From SZUA-430 sp965227535 (GTDB lineage Bacteria; Pseudomonadota; Alphaproteobacteria; Micropepsales; Micropepsaceae), in assembly GCA_965227535.1 (NCBI GenBank), contig OZ245761.1, forward strand, positions 930,001 to 994,000: 64,000 nt of DNA, written 5' to 3'. Position numbers and translations under genes: made by a program. The notes under the pieces were generated by a model. The model ran no database searches. It was given only the letters and a program-made list of their open reading frames with translations, and was not told where the DNA came from. Below are positions 37,088 to 48,038 of the stretch, one piece after another; the first letter of the stretch is position 1, and each line of letters begins with the position of its first letter.

Positions 37088-37527
37088 TGCGGCTTGAACA
37101 GCGCGTGGCGAACCCGGTCGCCCACCTTGATGCCAAGCGTCTCCGCCATCCCGCCCTTGATCTCAAGCACGCCGCGCGCTTCGCCGTGCGAGGGAATGCG
37201 ATCCAAACTCAACGGCTTGGTCTTCGCGGCGATGGTGATGATCTTGCCCGTGACGTCGATGAAGATGATGTCGAGCGAGACATACGTATTCTTCATCCAG
37301 AACGCGACGTCCTGCGGCGGGTCATAGTCGAACAACATGCCGGCATCGCGCGCCAGACGCTTGCGATACATCAGCCCGCGATTGCGCTCGGCATCTTCGC
37401 GTACGACTTCGACCTTGAACACACGCTCGCCGGCCGAGGTCTCGATCACAACCCGCTCGATCTCGGCGGCGGCCATCGCCGGCGCCACCGCAACAAGCAT
37501 CACCGCGACCAGAAAAAGTATACGCAT
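37084..37527 (-). CDS. DUF192 secreted protein
   Basis: 147 residues from the ATG at 37527, with GAGG 5 bp upstream. A signal peptide (about 1-20, ending AMAAAEI) precedes a DUF192 domain: RNRGLMYRKRLARDAGMLFD, then VAFWMKNTYVSLDIIFID and GVLEIKGGMAETLGIKVGD. The family is widespread and its role unsettled. The gene is coupled to the thioesterase gene. Confidence 0.9.
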   Translation of the reverse strand: MRILFLVAVMLVAVAPAMAAAEIERVVIETSAGERVFKVEVVREDAERNRGLMYRKRLARDAGMLFDYDPPQDVAFWMKNTYVSLDIIFIDVTGKIITIAAKTKPLSLDRIPSHGEARGVLEIKGGMAETLGIKVGDRVRHALFKPQ

Positions 37528-37610
37528 GGAACCTCGCACTCGAAGACCCGGAGATTAGGACAAGACGAGCGCCGCAGGAAACAGCGCCGCCGTCTCTCAT
37601 CCGCCCAAAC

Positions 37611-37634
37611 AAAAAGGGCGCCGCACCGGCGCCC
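37611..37634 (-). terminator. intrinsic terminator of the cold-shock gene
   Basis: An 8-bp stem GGGCGCCG/CGGCGCCC (37616-37623 and 37627-37634, 3-base loop) is followed on the minus strand by TTTTTGTTT. It lies about 50 bp past the cold-shock stop at 37683. Confidence 0.85.
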
Positions 37635-37682
37635 CGTTTTGAAGTCTTAACGTCAAGGGCGTCGCTTGCCCGTAATCGGTCC

Positions 37683-38318
37683 TCAGTGTTCGAAGTCCGA
37701 CGGCGGGATCACGCCCGCCACGATGTTGATCTCGGTGGCCATCAAGCCGCGTTCCGAACCCGTGACCCGGACCAGCACCCGCTGACCTTGCCGCAATTCG
37801 CGAACGTTGCAGCGGCGCAGCGTGTCCATGTGTACGAAAATGTCTTCACCGCCGGTGGTGGCGACGACAAACCCGTAACCCTTTGGACGCGAGAACCACT
37901 TGCATTCCGCCTCGAACGCGGGCCCGACCGCTTCCGGGATGACAATCTCACGGGCGCGCGTCGTGCGCTTTGCGGCGCCGTTCGTGTGACCGCTACCCAT
38001 GCTTGGATCGAGTTCGACGCTGTAAAGTTTCCGCGCCTGCAGCCCGCGAACCTTTTGTACGCAGCTGACGTCGACCTTCGCACCTTCCGCCAGCACCGTG
38101 GTGCTGCCGTACTCTTGAATCACCGAGCGATGAATGAGAACGTCCCCTTCGACCTCATTCGAAACGATGAATCCGAATCCCTTAACGGGATCGAACCACT
38201 TCACTCTACCTCTGACGCGGATGCCCCCACTCTCCGGCGGTTCTTCCATCTGGACGACCAACTGACCGCTCTCCTGTGCTGCCTTCGCTGACTCGCTCGC
38301 GCAATTGCAACGTGTCAT
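37683..38318 (-). CDS. two-domain cold-shock protein
   Basis: 211 residues with two cold-shock domains. The first (about 34-105) has GRVKWFDPVKGFGFIVSNE with RNP1, then DVLIHRSVIQ; the second (about 135-205) has ECKWFSRPKGYGFVVAT and DIFVHMDTLRRC. Tandem domains are typical of alphaproteobacterial CspC/CspD-type proteins. They bind single-stranded RNA or DNA and melt structure. The start is uncertain: neither ATG 38318 nor ATG 38249 (MEEPPESGG) has a Shine-Dalgarno. The ~209-bp leader shared with coxG may include an untranslated region. Confidence 0.88.
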   Translation of the reverse strand: MTRCNCASESAKAAQESGQLVVQMEEPPESGGIRVRGRVKWFDPVKGFGFIVSNEVEGDVLIHRSVIQEYGSTTVLAEGAKVDVSCVQKVRGLQARKLYSVELDPSMGSGHTNGAAKRTTRAREIVIPEAVGPAFEAECKWFSRPKGYGFVVATTGGEDIFVHMDTLRRCNVRELRQGQRVLVRVTGSERGLMATEINIVAGVIPPSDFEH

Positions 38319-38527
38319 AATTGCAATCTACACAAATTTGTCTTCAAGCGAAAGCGGACTGGCGAATCATTTTCGAACTGCGCACGTGCGCGGCATCATA
38401 AGATTGTGGATGACTGGTTTGTACCCGCAGCAAGCGACACCGCACGACGTACAACCTCGCCAAATTCGTTGACGAGCAAAGCCTCTTCAGTCCGTGTTCT
38501 ATAACACAAGTTCGGAGTCTGATCAGC

Positions 38528-39127
38528 ATGGACATGACAGGCGAATACAAGATCGCGGCGCCGCGCGAACGCGTCTGGGCCGCGCTGAACGATCCCGAAA
38601 TTCTGCGCCAAGCCATTCCGGGCTGCGAAGAACTTAACAAACTCTCCGATACGGAACTCGAAGGTGCTGCGCGTGCGAAGATCGGACCGGTAAGTGCAAG
38701 ATTCAAAGGCAAGGTGACGTTGTCAGAATTGAACCCGCCCGAAAGCTACGTCCTAACGGGGGAAGGTTCCGGCGGCGCGGCAGGCTTTGCGAAAGGCGAG
38801 GCGAAGGTCGTGTTAACGCCTGACGGTGAAACGACGGTGCTGCGCTACACGGTCAAAGCGACCATCGGCGGAAAGCTCGCGCAGTTGGGTCAACGTCTGG
38901 TCGACGGCGCGGCGAAGAAGATGGCCGATGATTTCTTCGACAAATTCTCCGACCTTGCCGGCGGCAAGATTGCGCCGCCCGAAGTGAAAGTCGTGCCGCA
39001 GAAGCCCGTGCCCGCACCTGCGAACGACAATCGGCACAGCAGCAGCCTGTTTGACCCGCCGGCATGGCTTCCCATCGCCATCATCGCCGCGGCCATCATC
39101 GCCGTGGTGGTGGTGTTCCTGTTCTAG
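38528..39127 (+). CDS. coxG: CoxG-like membrane-recruiting SRPBCC protein
   Basis: 199 residues. An SRPBCC domain opens MDMTGEYKIAAPRERVWAAL, followed by ILRQAIPGCEEL and GPVSARFKGKVTL, the CoxG/CODH-subunit-G pattern. A Pro-rich linker leads to one C-terminal membrane helix (about 177-199) after DPPAWLPIAII. In Afipia (Oligotropha) CoxG anchors the CO dehydrogenase to the membrane. It stands first, 122 bp before coxS, and shares the operon direction. Confidence 0.9.
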   Translation: MDMTGEYKIAAPRERVWAALNDPEILRQAIPGCEELNKLSDTELEGAARAKIGPVSARFKGKVTLSELNPPESYVLTGEGSGGAAGFAKGEAKVVLTPDGETTVLRYTVKATIGGKLAQLGQRLVDGAAKKMADDFFDKFSDLAGGKIAPPEVKVVPQKPVPAPANDNRHSSSLFDPPAWLPIAIIAAAIIAVVVVFLF

Positions 39128-39249
39128 CCCCGCGCGGTTGACGCGTGCATCCCCGGCGTGGAACGCTAATCCTCGAAATCGCGCGCGTTCCTACTGTCCG
39201 CGACCCACGCGCACGACGTACGCACACATATATATAGGGAGAAGACCCC

Positions 39250-39722
39250 ATGACCGGCGTAGCCATGACCGTGAACGGCAAGGCCGTGAGCGGCGACGTC
39301 GAAACGCGCACGCTCCTCGTCCAATTCCTGCGCGAAAACCTGCGCCTGACCGGAACCCACGTCGGCTGCGACACCAGTCAGTGCGGCGCCTGCGTCGTCC
39401 ACGTCAACGGCAAGGCGGTAAAGTCGTGCACGATGCTCGCGGTACAAGCCGAAGGCGCGCAGGTGACGACGATTGAGGGCCTGGCGAAGGACGGAAAACT
39501 ACATCCGGTGCAGGCGGCCTTTAAGGAACACCACGGACTCCAATGCGGCTTCTGCACGCCGGGCATGATCATGACCGCCGTCGACATGATCCGCCGCATC
39601 CCGAACCTGGACGAAACGACGATCCGCCAGCAGCTTGAGGGCAACCTCTGCCGCTGCACCGGTTATCAGAACATCGTCAAAGCGATCGACGCCGCCGCGA
39701 AAGAGATGAAGGGGGCACACGC

Positions 39723-39726
<4 letters not shown>
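39250..39726 (+). CDS. coxS: molybdenum hydroxylase small subunit, two [2Fe-2S] clusters
   Basis: 158 residues; GGGAGAAG ribosome-binding site 6 bp upstream. The plant-type cluster ligands are in GCDTSQCGACVVHV plus the Cys of VKSCTML. The second, helical cluster is bound by CGFCTPG and LCRCTGYQ. It passes electrons from the Mo site to FAD. Its TGA overlaps the coxL GTG (GTGA), so small and large subunits are translated together. Confidence 0.95.
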
Positions 39727-42083
<2,357 letters not shown>

Positions 42084-42094
42084 GGAACGACCTC

Positions 42095-42886
42095 ATGTAC
42101 CAATTCCAATACTTCCGCCCCAAGTCTCTCGATGAAGCGCGCCAGCTTTTCGAAAACAACGGCGACGCCAAGTTCCTAGCCGGCGGCCAAACGCTCATCC
42201 CCACGCTGAAACAGCGCCTCGCACAGCCGACCGCGTTGATTGATCTCAGCGCTATCGCCATGAGCGGCATCAAAGTCGCGGGCGGCACCGTCACCATCGG
42301 CGCGGGCACCAAACACAACGAGGTCGCGACGTCGGCCGAAGTTAAACAGGCTATCCCGGCGCTCGCCCATCTCGCCAGCCACATCGGCGACCCGGCCGTC
42401 CGCCACATGGGCACCCTCGGCGGCTCGATCGCGAACAACGATCCGGCAGCCGACTATCCAGCGGCGGTTTTGGGCCTCGCCGCCACGATCAAAACGACAT
42501 CGCGCACCATCAACGCCGACGACTACTTTACCGGCATGTTCGAAACCGCGCTGGAAGAAGGCGAGATCGTCACCGAAGTTGCGTTCCCGATCCCCGACAA
42601 AGCCGCCTATATGAAGTTCCCGAACCCCGCTTCGCGCTACGCGATGGTCGGCGTCTTCGTCGCGAAGACCAAAGCCGGCGTCCGCGTCGCCGTCACCGGC
42701 GCCGCCTCCAGCGTCTTCCGCGAAACCGCGATGGAAGCTGCCCTCGCAAAATCCTTCACCCCCGACGCCGTCGCCAACATCAAAGTCGCAGCGACAAACA
42801 TGAACAGCGACCTCCACGGCTCAGCCGAATACCGCGCCCATCTCGTCACCGTTATGGCAAAACGAGCGGTGGTCGCCGCCCAATAA
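42095..42886 (+). CDS. coxM: molybdenum hydroxylase FAD subunit
   Basis: 263 residues, 11 bp after coxL. FAD-binding motifs are AGGQTLIPTLKQRL near residues 29-42 and TLGGSIANNDPAADYPA near residues 107-123, both canonical for CoxM-type subunits, with a C-terminal CO_deh_flav_C domain. It transfers electrons from the iron-sulfur clusters to a quinone or other acceptor. Gene order S-L-M differs from the M-S-L of form I cox operons. Confidence 0.93.
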   Translation: MYQFQYFRPKSLDEARQLFENNGDAKFLAGGQTLIPTLKQRLAQPTALIDLSAIAMSGIKVAGGTVTIGAGTKHNEVATSAEVKQAIPALAHLASHIGDPAVRHMGTLGGSIANNDPAADYPAAVLGLAATIKTTSRTINADDYFTGMFETALEEGEIVTEVAFPIPDKAAYMKFPNPASRYAMVGVFVAKTKAGVRVAVTGAASSVFRETAMEAALAKSFTPDAVANIKVAATNMNSDLHGSAEYRAHLVTVMAKRAVVAAQ

Positions 42887-42896
42887 GCAAGCCGTC

Positions 42897-43472
42897 ATGC
42901 CGCCCGCCGCGCACTTCGTCACCGTATACGAGTTCTCTCCCTTCCTCGTTGCGGGTTGGCCTTTCTTCCTCGCGTTCATTTTCGTGACCATCGTGATGTG
43001 GCGCTTGCTGGCCAATGCGTCGCGACCCACGAAGCTCCGCATGCTGATCGTCTGGGCGGCAGGATTTCTTGCGTTTGGATTCTTTGCTATCCCCTCCGTC
43101 GCGCGGCATCTCGAAACATTCTCGAGAGTCCAGCAGGGACTTGTGTCGATCGTAGAAGGCACGATCACCGACACGCAGTGCGTAGGCAAAGACCGGCAAG
43201 CCTTTGCGGTCGGGCAAGAAAGATTCGTTCCAAGCGCCTTCGGAACCGAACCTGGCTTCGAAAGCGCCCAAGCCTTTTCGAACTCAGTGCTCGACGGCAT
43301 GCACGTACGCGTTCACTTTTTTGATGCCTCATGGGGCACGAAAATAATAACAAAACTCGAAAACGATATGACGACCGGCGTCTACCCACCAGGCGCGAAG
43401 CTCTTTGGACCCTGCAGCGTCAACGTCCCCGATAAGCGAGCGCTCTCAAGCGCTGGGCACACCTCCCTATGA
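42897..43472 (+). CDS. membrane protein of the cox locus, unknown
   Basis: 191 residues beginning 10 bp after coxM. Two membrane helices (about 12-36 and 48-68) precede a polar domain that starts near residue 75 with SRVQQGLVSIVEG and holds two Cys residues (TDTQCVGKD and FGPCSVNV). No conserved family recognised. The stop overlaps the next gene by 4 bp, so both ride on the cox transcript. A role in membrane attachment or maturation is possible from context only. Confidence 0.7.
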   Translation: MPPAAHFVTVYEFSPFLVAGWPFFLAFIFVTIVMWRLLANASRPTKLRMLIVWAAGFLAFGFFAIPSVARHLETFSRVQQGLVSIVEGTITDTQCVGKDRQAFAVGQERFVPSAFGTEPGFESAQAFSNSVLDGMHVRVHFFDASWGTKIITKLENDMTTGVYPPGAKLFGPCSVNVPDKRALSSAGHTSL

Positions 43473-44086
43473 CGACCGCTTATCAGCGCTTCCAAAATTC
43501 GAAGGTGATCACCTACGAGCGCTGGCACGACGGCGTCGGCTACGATCTGGAAGCGCTTGCCGAGATGACCGAGGCCGAGCGCAAGAGCGTCGTGACCGAA
43601 CTCATCCACAGCACGACGAACTGGCGCGACATCGAAGCCCTCGCCACACTCGGCACCGACACCGCCAACGCCCACATCCGCAAGCACCTCACGCAAGGTC
43701 CGAGCGAACTGCGACTAGCCGCCGCCCACGCGCTCGCCGGCGACAAGGAAAGCGACCGCGCTCGCGAAGACGCCATCGTCCACGCGCTGCAAACCGCAGA
43801 ACCCATGAACGGCCTCGCCCGCGCACTCGACATGGCGGCCGAACACAAATCCCCACGCGTCATCGAAGCCCTCATCCGCTGCACGCTGCGGCCCGCGCCG
43901 GAAGTCGCGGTCAACGCCGCCGGCCTCATCTACTACCTCTTCGGCAAAACCACCGAGCCGTTCGACTGGGACAAACGCCCGTTCTTCTTGCGCTTCGGCG
44001 AAGGCTGCGACGAACAACGCAAAGCCTTCGCCGAAATGTGCGCCGAACTCGGCATCGACGCCGAGCCCTATCTCAGACAAAAATAG
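43469..44086 (+). CDS. HEAT-like repeat protein, unknown
   Basis: 205 residues; ATG overlaps the previous TGA (ATGA). The protein is rich in helices with HEAT/PBS-lyase-like units: LRLAAAHALAGDKESDRARE near 90-109, NGLARALDMAAEHKSPRVIE, and PEVAVNAAGLIYYLFGK. Such arrays are usually scaffolds for protein contact. It has no signal or membrane segment. Nothing links it to a known cox gene; its place at the end of the coxGSLM transcript suggests an accessory role, which is inference. Confidence 0.7.
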   Translation: MTTAYQRFQNSKVITYERWHDGVGYDLEALAEMTEAERKSVVTELIHSTTNWRDIEALATLGTDTANAHIRKHLTQGPSELRLAAAHALAGDKESDRAREDAIVHALQTAEPMNGLARALDMAAEHKSPRVIEALIRCTLRPAPEVAVNAAGLIYYLFGKTTEPFDWDKRPFFLRFGEGCDEQRKAFAEMCAELGIDAEPYLRQK

Positions 44087-44111
44087 GCCGGCCACCCATC
44101 GGTGACCGGCC
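44079..44111 (-). terminator. terminator at the convergent gene ends
   Basis: An 11-bp hairpin with one mismatch (GGCCGGCCACC/GGTGACCGGCC, 44086-44111, loop CATC). On the minus strand it is followed by TATTTTTG, so it terminates the small secreted gene at 44134; on the plus strand it has no U-tract. Confidence 0.65.
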
Positions 44112-44133
44112 CAATCGGGAGCGCGGCGTTGGA

Positions 44134-44502
44134 TTAGCGGCCGGCTGTGATTTCCCACTTCGTCACGTTGCCCTTGTCGTCCTTCGTTTCCCATTTGTCG
44201 CCCGCTTTGCGCGCGTCGGTCGGGAAGCACGCGGGTTTCGCGTCGGCCGCCGGGGGTGGCTCTTTTTGCGTGAAGCAGGCGCTCTTGCCGTCGGCGGCCA
44301 CTTCGTACGTGCCCTTCATCGACGTGCCGTCGGCGTTCTTGCGCTCCCACGACTTGTCGGCGTTCACATACGCCTTGTCCGTCTTGCCGCTCGGGCCGGT
44401 GATGTTCACCGTGTTCCCGTAATAGCCGGCATAGGGATCCGCAGCAAAAGCGGCAACCGCGCTAACGGCGAACACCGCGGCGGCCAACATCATGCGCTTC
44501 AT
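44134..44502 (-). CDS. small secreted protein, unknown
   Basis: 122 residues from the ATG at 44502, with GAGG about 7 bp upstream. A signal peptide (about 1-21, ending AAFAADP) precedes a mature domain YAGYYGNTVNITGPSGKTDK, SMKGTYEVAADGKSACF and a C-terminal WETKDDKGNVTKWEI. The KG-T-and-CF pattern is seen in short exported proteins of alphaproteobacteria with no known function. Two cysteines may form a disulfide. Confidence 0.75.
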   Translation of the reverse strand: MKRMMLAAAVFAVSAVAAFAADPYAGYYGNTVNITGPSGKTDKAYVNADKSWERKNADGTSMKGTYEVAADGKSACFTQKEPPPAADAKPACFPTDARKAGDKWETKDDKGNVTKWEITAGR

Positions 44503-44656
44503 AGATGAACCTCTTCCTGGTTTTGAATAGCGCCCGCGACGTTGAGCGCGGGTCCAGCGATTCAGCACACTTCCCGCGTGCGCGCCAGCGCACGGCGCGC
44601 GCGGTTCGCGCTTTGTGCGAAAGCTTCACCAGCGGCGCGATGGTGCAACGCGGCAA

Positions 44657-45556
44657 TCACGCGCCCGGCGTATCGCTGAGCGGCGGCGGACGCCGCGCAA
44701 TCTGCGCCTCGCGGATGGTGATGTAGGCCGCCGCCGCGAAGATCGTGACGCCGCCGATCAACGTCAAAACCTCCGGCTGCTCGGAGAAGAAGATCAACCC
44801 GTAACTCACCGACCAAATCAGCTTCGTCGATTCAAGCGGCAGGATCGCCGACATATCCGCGCGCCGGAACGCTTCCCCGTAGAGCCACGTGCCCGTCGTC
44901 GCGATCACCGCCAACCCGGCCAACGCCGCCAGATGCGGCCAACTCGGCCACACCCATCCGGGAACAGACGCGATCAACGTGATCGGCGTGAAGAACGAGA
45001 CCATGTAAAATCCCTGCGCAAACGCCGTGTCGGTCTTCGACAGTTCGCGGATCATCAGCTGGCACCCGGCCCACATCACGACCGACACGAGAATGAGAAC
45101 CTGCCCCAGCGACACCGTCTCGAACCCCGGCCGCACGACGACGAAGACGCCCGCGATTCCGACGGCGAGCGCAATCAGCCGCCGCACATGTACAACCTCG
45201 CCCAGAAAAAGGATCGCGATGACCGTCGACATGATGGGCGCCGCAAACTCCAGCGCCGTCGTCTCCGCCAGCGGCACCATCGACAGCGCGACGAAGAAGA
45301 TCATCATCGACACCGCATGAATGACGCCGCGCGTCGCATGCAGCGGAAACCGCGCCGTCCGAATCGACGACGGCCCGAACCACCACACGAGCGGCAACAA
45401 CAGCATCAAGCCGAACGCGGAGCGAAAGAACGCAATCTCGACCGGCGGCACCGCCCCGGACAACCCGCGAATAATCGCGTTCATGGTCGCAAACAGGAAC
45501 GTCGCGGCCAGGACGCAAACCATACCGATCAGCGGCCCGCGCGCCCACCAGCGCAC
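44657..45556 (-). CDS. EamA/DMT-family transporter
   Basis: 299 residues from a GTG at 45556 that has AAGGGAAGG upstream; an ATG at 45604 would add 16 residues but overlap the start of coxD on the other strand. Ten membrane helices in two EamA repeats: the first from GMVCVLAATFLFATMNAIIR, the second from LILVSVVMWAGCQLMIRE. The family exports amino acids or other metabolites, or moves nucleotide sugars. No substrate can be assigned. It interrupts the plus-strand cox locus. Confidence 0.85.
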   Translation of the reverse strand: MRWWARGPLIGMVCVLAATFLFATMNAIIRGLSGAVPPVEIAFFRSAFGLMLLLPLVWWFGPSSIRTARFPLHATRGVIHAVSMMIFFVALSMVPLAETTALEFAAPIMSTVIAILFLGEVVHVRRLIALAVGIAGVFVVVRPGFETVSLGQVLILVSVVMWAGCQLMIRELSKTDTAFAQGFYMVSFFTPITLIASVPGWVWPSWPHLAALAGLAVIATTGTWLYGEAFRRADMSAILPLESTKLIWSVSYGLIFFSEQPEVLTLIGGVTIFAAAAYITIREAQIARRPPPLSDTPGA

Positions 45557-45595
45557 GCCTTCCCTTGGGGCTTGGCCTGCCTTACCTTCACTCAG

Positions 45596-46504
45596 ATGGC
45601 TCATCCCCTGCCCGCATCCATTGACGAAACCCTCGCCCTTCTCGGCCAAGGCGGCTACGTCGCCGGCCGCGATCTGGCGACCGTGCTGTACCTGGCGCTG
45701 AAGCTGGAACGACCGCTGTTCGTCGAAGGCGAACCTGGCACGGGCAAAACCGAAATCGCGAAGGTTTTGAGCGCGACATTAGGCCGCCGCCTCATCCGCC
45801 TGCAGTGCTACGAAGGCCTCGATATTTCATCCGCCGTGTACGAATGGAACTACGCCGGCCAGATGACGGCGATCCGTTTGGCCGAAGTGCAAGGCCAACG
45901 CGACCGCGCGGTCATCGAAAGCGAAATCTTCACCGACCGCTTCCTGATCAAACGCCCGCTGCTGCAAGCCCTGGAACCCCATGTCGAAGGCCCGCCGGTA
46001 TTGCTCATCGACGAACTCGACCGCGCCGACGAACCGTTCGAAGCCTTCCTGCTGGAAGTCCTCGCCGACTTCCAAGTCTCAATCCCCGAACTGGGCGTGG
46101 TCAAAGCAGCCCACCCACCCATCGTCATCATCACCTCGAACCGCACGCGCGAAATCCACGACGCCATCAAACGCCGCTGCCTCTACCACTGGGTCGACTT
46201 CCCCGACGCTGAGCGCGAACTCGCCATCGTGCGCAACAAAGTCCCCGGCGTCAGCGACCGCCTCTCCCAAGAAGTCGTCGCCTTCGTACAATCGCTACGC
46301 AAGTCCGACCTCTTCAAACTCCCCGGCGTCGCCGAAACCCTAGACTGGGCCCAAGCCCTAACCGCCCTAGACACAATCTCCCTCTCACCCGAAGCGGTGC
46401 AGTCAACGCTAGGCGTCCTCCTAAAATACCAAGACGACCTCGCCAAAATCCGAGGCGACGAAGCCACCCGCCTCCTCGCCGAAGCACGTTCCGCGGCTGA
46501 GTAG
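45596..46504 (+). CDS. coxD: CoxD-like MoxR AAA+ ATPase
   Basis: 302 residues from the ATG at 45596 (MAHPLPASIDETL); the frame runs open far upstream but that is antisense to the transporter gene. Walker A is GEPGTGKTE near residues 42-50, Walker B LLIDELDRAD near 137-146, sensor 1 ITSNRTREIHDA and the arginine finger region IKRRC. MoxR-type ATPases act with VWA proteins as metal or cofactor insertases; CoxD in Afipia is needed to build the CODH active site. It is coupled with coxE 2 bp downstream. Confidence 0.92.
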   Translation: MAHPLPASIDETLALLGQGGYVAGRDLATVLYLALKLERPLFVEGEPGTGKTEIAKVLSATLGRRLIRLQCYEGLDISSAVYEWNYAGQMTAIRLAEVQGQRDRAVIESEIFTDRFLIKRPLLQALEPHVEGPPVLLIDELDRADEPFEAFLLEVLADFQVSIPELGVVKAAHPPIVIITSNRTREIHDAIKRRCLYHWVDFPDAERELAIVRNKVPGVSDRLSQEVVAFVQSLRKSDLFKLPGVAETLDWAQALTALDTISLSPEAVQSTLGVLLKYQDDLAKIRGDEATRLLAEARSAAE

Positions 46505-46506
46505 AC

Positions 46507-47712
46507 ATGACCGAACTCGCCGACAACATCGTCCACTTCGCGCGCACGCTCCGCCGCGCCGGCTTTCCGCTAGGCACCGGTCAGATCAACGAGGCCATGC
46601 GGGCAGTCGAGACGATCGGCATCGCCCGCCGTGACGACCTTCGCAGTGCGTTGTTCGCGACACTCGTCAGCCACCCCGGCCAACGCCCGCTCTTCGACCA
46701 AGCCTTCGATGCCTTCTGGCGCGACCCCGGCCTATTCGAAAAAGCAATGGCCGCGCTCCTGCCGCAAACGCTCGTCCCGCCCACCGACCTTCCGCCGACC
46801 GCCGGCGCGCGCCGCATCGCCGAAGCTCTGCGCGGCCAAGCCGAACCGCGCACCGGCGAAAACCGCCTCCAACTCGAACTCGACGTGCGCGACACAGCGT
46901 CGGGCGATGAAATCCTCGCCGCTAAAGACTTCGAGCAAATGAGCAACGACGAAATCGCACGCGCCAAATCCGTCCTCGCGCATATGAACTGGTCGCTCCC
47001 CGAACAAACCTCGCGCCGCACAGAGGCCGCCGCACGCGGCCACGCCTTCGACCTCCGTCGCACCTTGCGCAAGTCGTTGAAGACCGGCGGCAACATCATC
47101 CGCCTCGAGCGCCGCACGCGCCAAACACGCGAGCCGCCGCTCGTCGTATTGTGCGACATCTCAGGCTCGATGAGCGGCTACGCACGCATGTGCCTGCACT
47201 TCCTGCACGGCCTCACCCACGCACGCCGCGTGCGCGGCCACGCAATGCACACCTTCCTCTTCGGCACGCGCCTCACCAACGTCACGCGCGCGCTGCGCCT
47301 GCGCGACCCCGACGAAGCGCTCAGCAAAGTCGCAAGCCTCACGCCGGACTGGGACGGCGGCACGCGCATCGCCGACGCGCTCCTCCGCTTCAACCGCGAT
47401 TGGTCCCGCCGCGTCCTCGGCCAAGGCGCGGTCGTGCTGCTCATCACCGACGGCCTGGAACGCGACGACGTCAGCACCCTCGCACACGCCGCCGAACGCC
47501 TGCACCGCTCGACGCGCCGCCTGATCTGGCTCAACCCCCTCCTCCGCTACGATGAATTCGCGCCAAAAGCCCAAGGCGTGCGCGCCCTCCTCGCCCACGT
47601 GGACGAATTGCGCCCCGTGCACAATCTTAGCAGCATGGCGGACCTGGCCGACGCGCTCGCAGGCCGCCCGCTGAAAGACCGCCTCCAACGCACAAAGGAC
47701 CGCGCCGCATGA
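46507..47712 (+). CDS. coxE: CoxE-like VWA-domain protein
   Basis: 401 residues. The N-terminal helical region (about 1-170) leads to a von Willebrand A domain starting LVVLCDISGSMSGYAR near residue 213, with the complete MIDAS D-x-S-x-S, then a conserved Thr/Asp in TPDWDGGTRIADAL and LLITDGLERDD. In the family it works with the MoxR partner CoxD. The TGA overlaps the XdhC-N gene (ATGA). Confidence 0.92.
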   Translation: MTELADNIVHFARTLRRAGFPLGTGQINEAMRAVETIGIARRDDLRSALFATLVSHPGQRPLFDQAFDAFWRDPGLFEKAMAALLPQTLVPPTDLPPTAGARRIAEALRGQAEPRTGENRLQLELDVRDTASGDEILAAKDFEQMSNDEIARAKSVLAHMNWSLPEQTSRRTEAAARGHAFDLRRTLRKSLKTGGNIIRLERRTRQTREPPLVVLCDISGSMSGYARMCLHFLHGLTHARRVRGHAMHTFLFGTRLTNVTRALRLRDPDEALSKVASLTPDWDGGTRIADALLRFNRDWSRRVLGQGAVVLLITDGLERDDVSTLAHAAERLHRSTRRLIWLNPLLRYDEFAPKAQGVRALLAHVDELRPVHNLSSMADLADALAGRPLKDRLQRTKDRAA

Positions 47713-48032
47713 CGGCCGACCACGACAAAGTCCTCGAAACCGCCGCCGACTGGCTCGCCAAAGGCCACCCCGTCGCGCTCGCCACCGTGATCAAAACCTG
47801 GGGCTCGGCCCCGCGCCCCACCGGCAGCCAACTCGCCGTGCGCAAAGACGGCACATTCGTCGGCTCCGTCTCCGGCGGCTGTGTCGAAGGCGCGGTGATC
47901 ACCGAAGCCATCGACGCCATCACCGACGGCAAACCCCGCAAACTCTCCTTCGGCGTCACCAACGACCAAGCCTGGCAAGTGGGCCTCGCCTGCGGCGGCC
48001 AAATCGAAATCTTCGTCGAACGGATCGATTGA
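47709..48032 (+). CDS. XdhC/CoxI-type protein, N-terminal domain only
   Basis: 107 residues matching the first XdhC_CoxI domain: ALATVIKTWGSAPRPTGSQLAV, then GSVSGGCVEGAVITEA with the family's conserved Cys, and CGGQIEIFVE at the end. XdhC proteins hold the molybdenum cofactor and aid its sulfuration and insertion. The C-terminal half is a separate gene 6 bp on, so the family protein is split. Confidence 0.88.
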   Translation: MTADHDKVLETAADWLAKGHPVALATVIKTWGSAPRPTGSQLAVRKDGTFVGSVSGGCVEGAVITEAIDAITDGKPRKLSFGVTNDQAWQVGLACGGQIEIFVERID

Positions 48033-48038
48033 CCGCCC

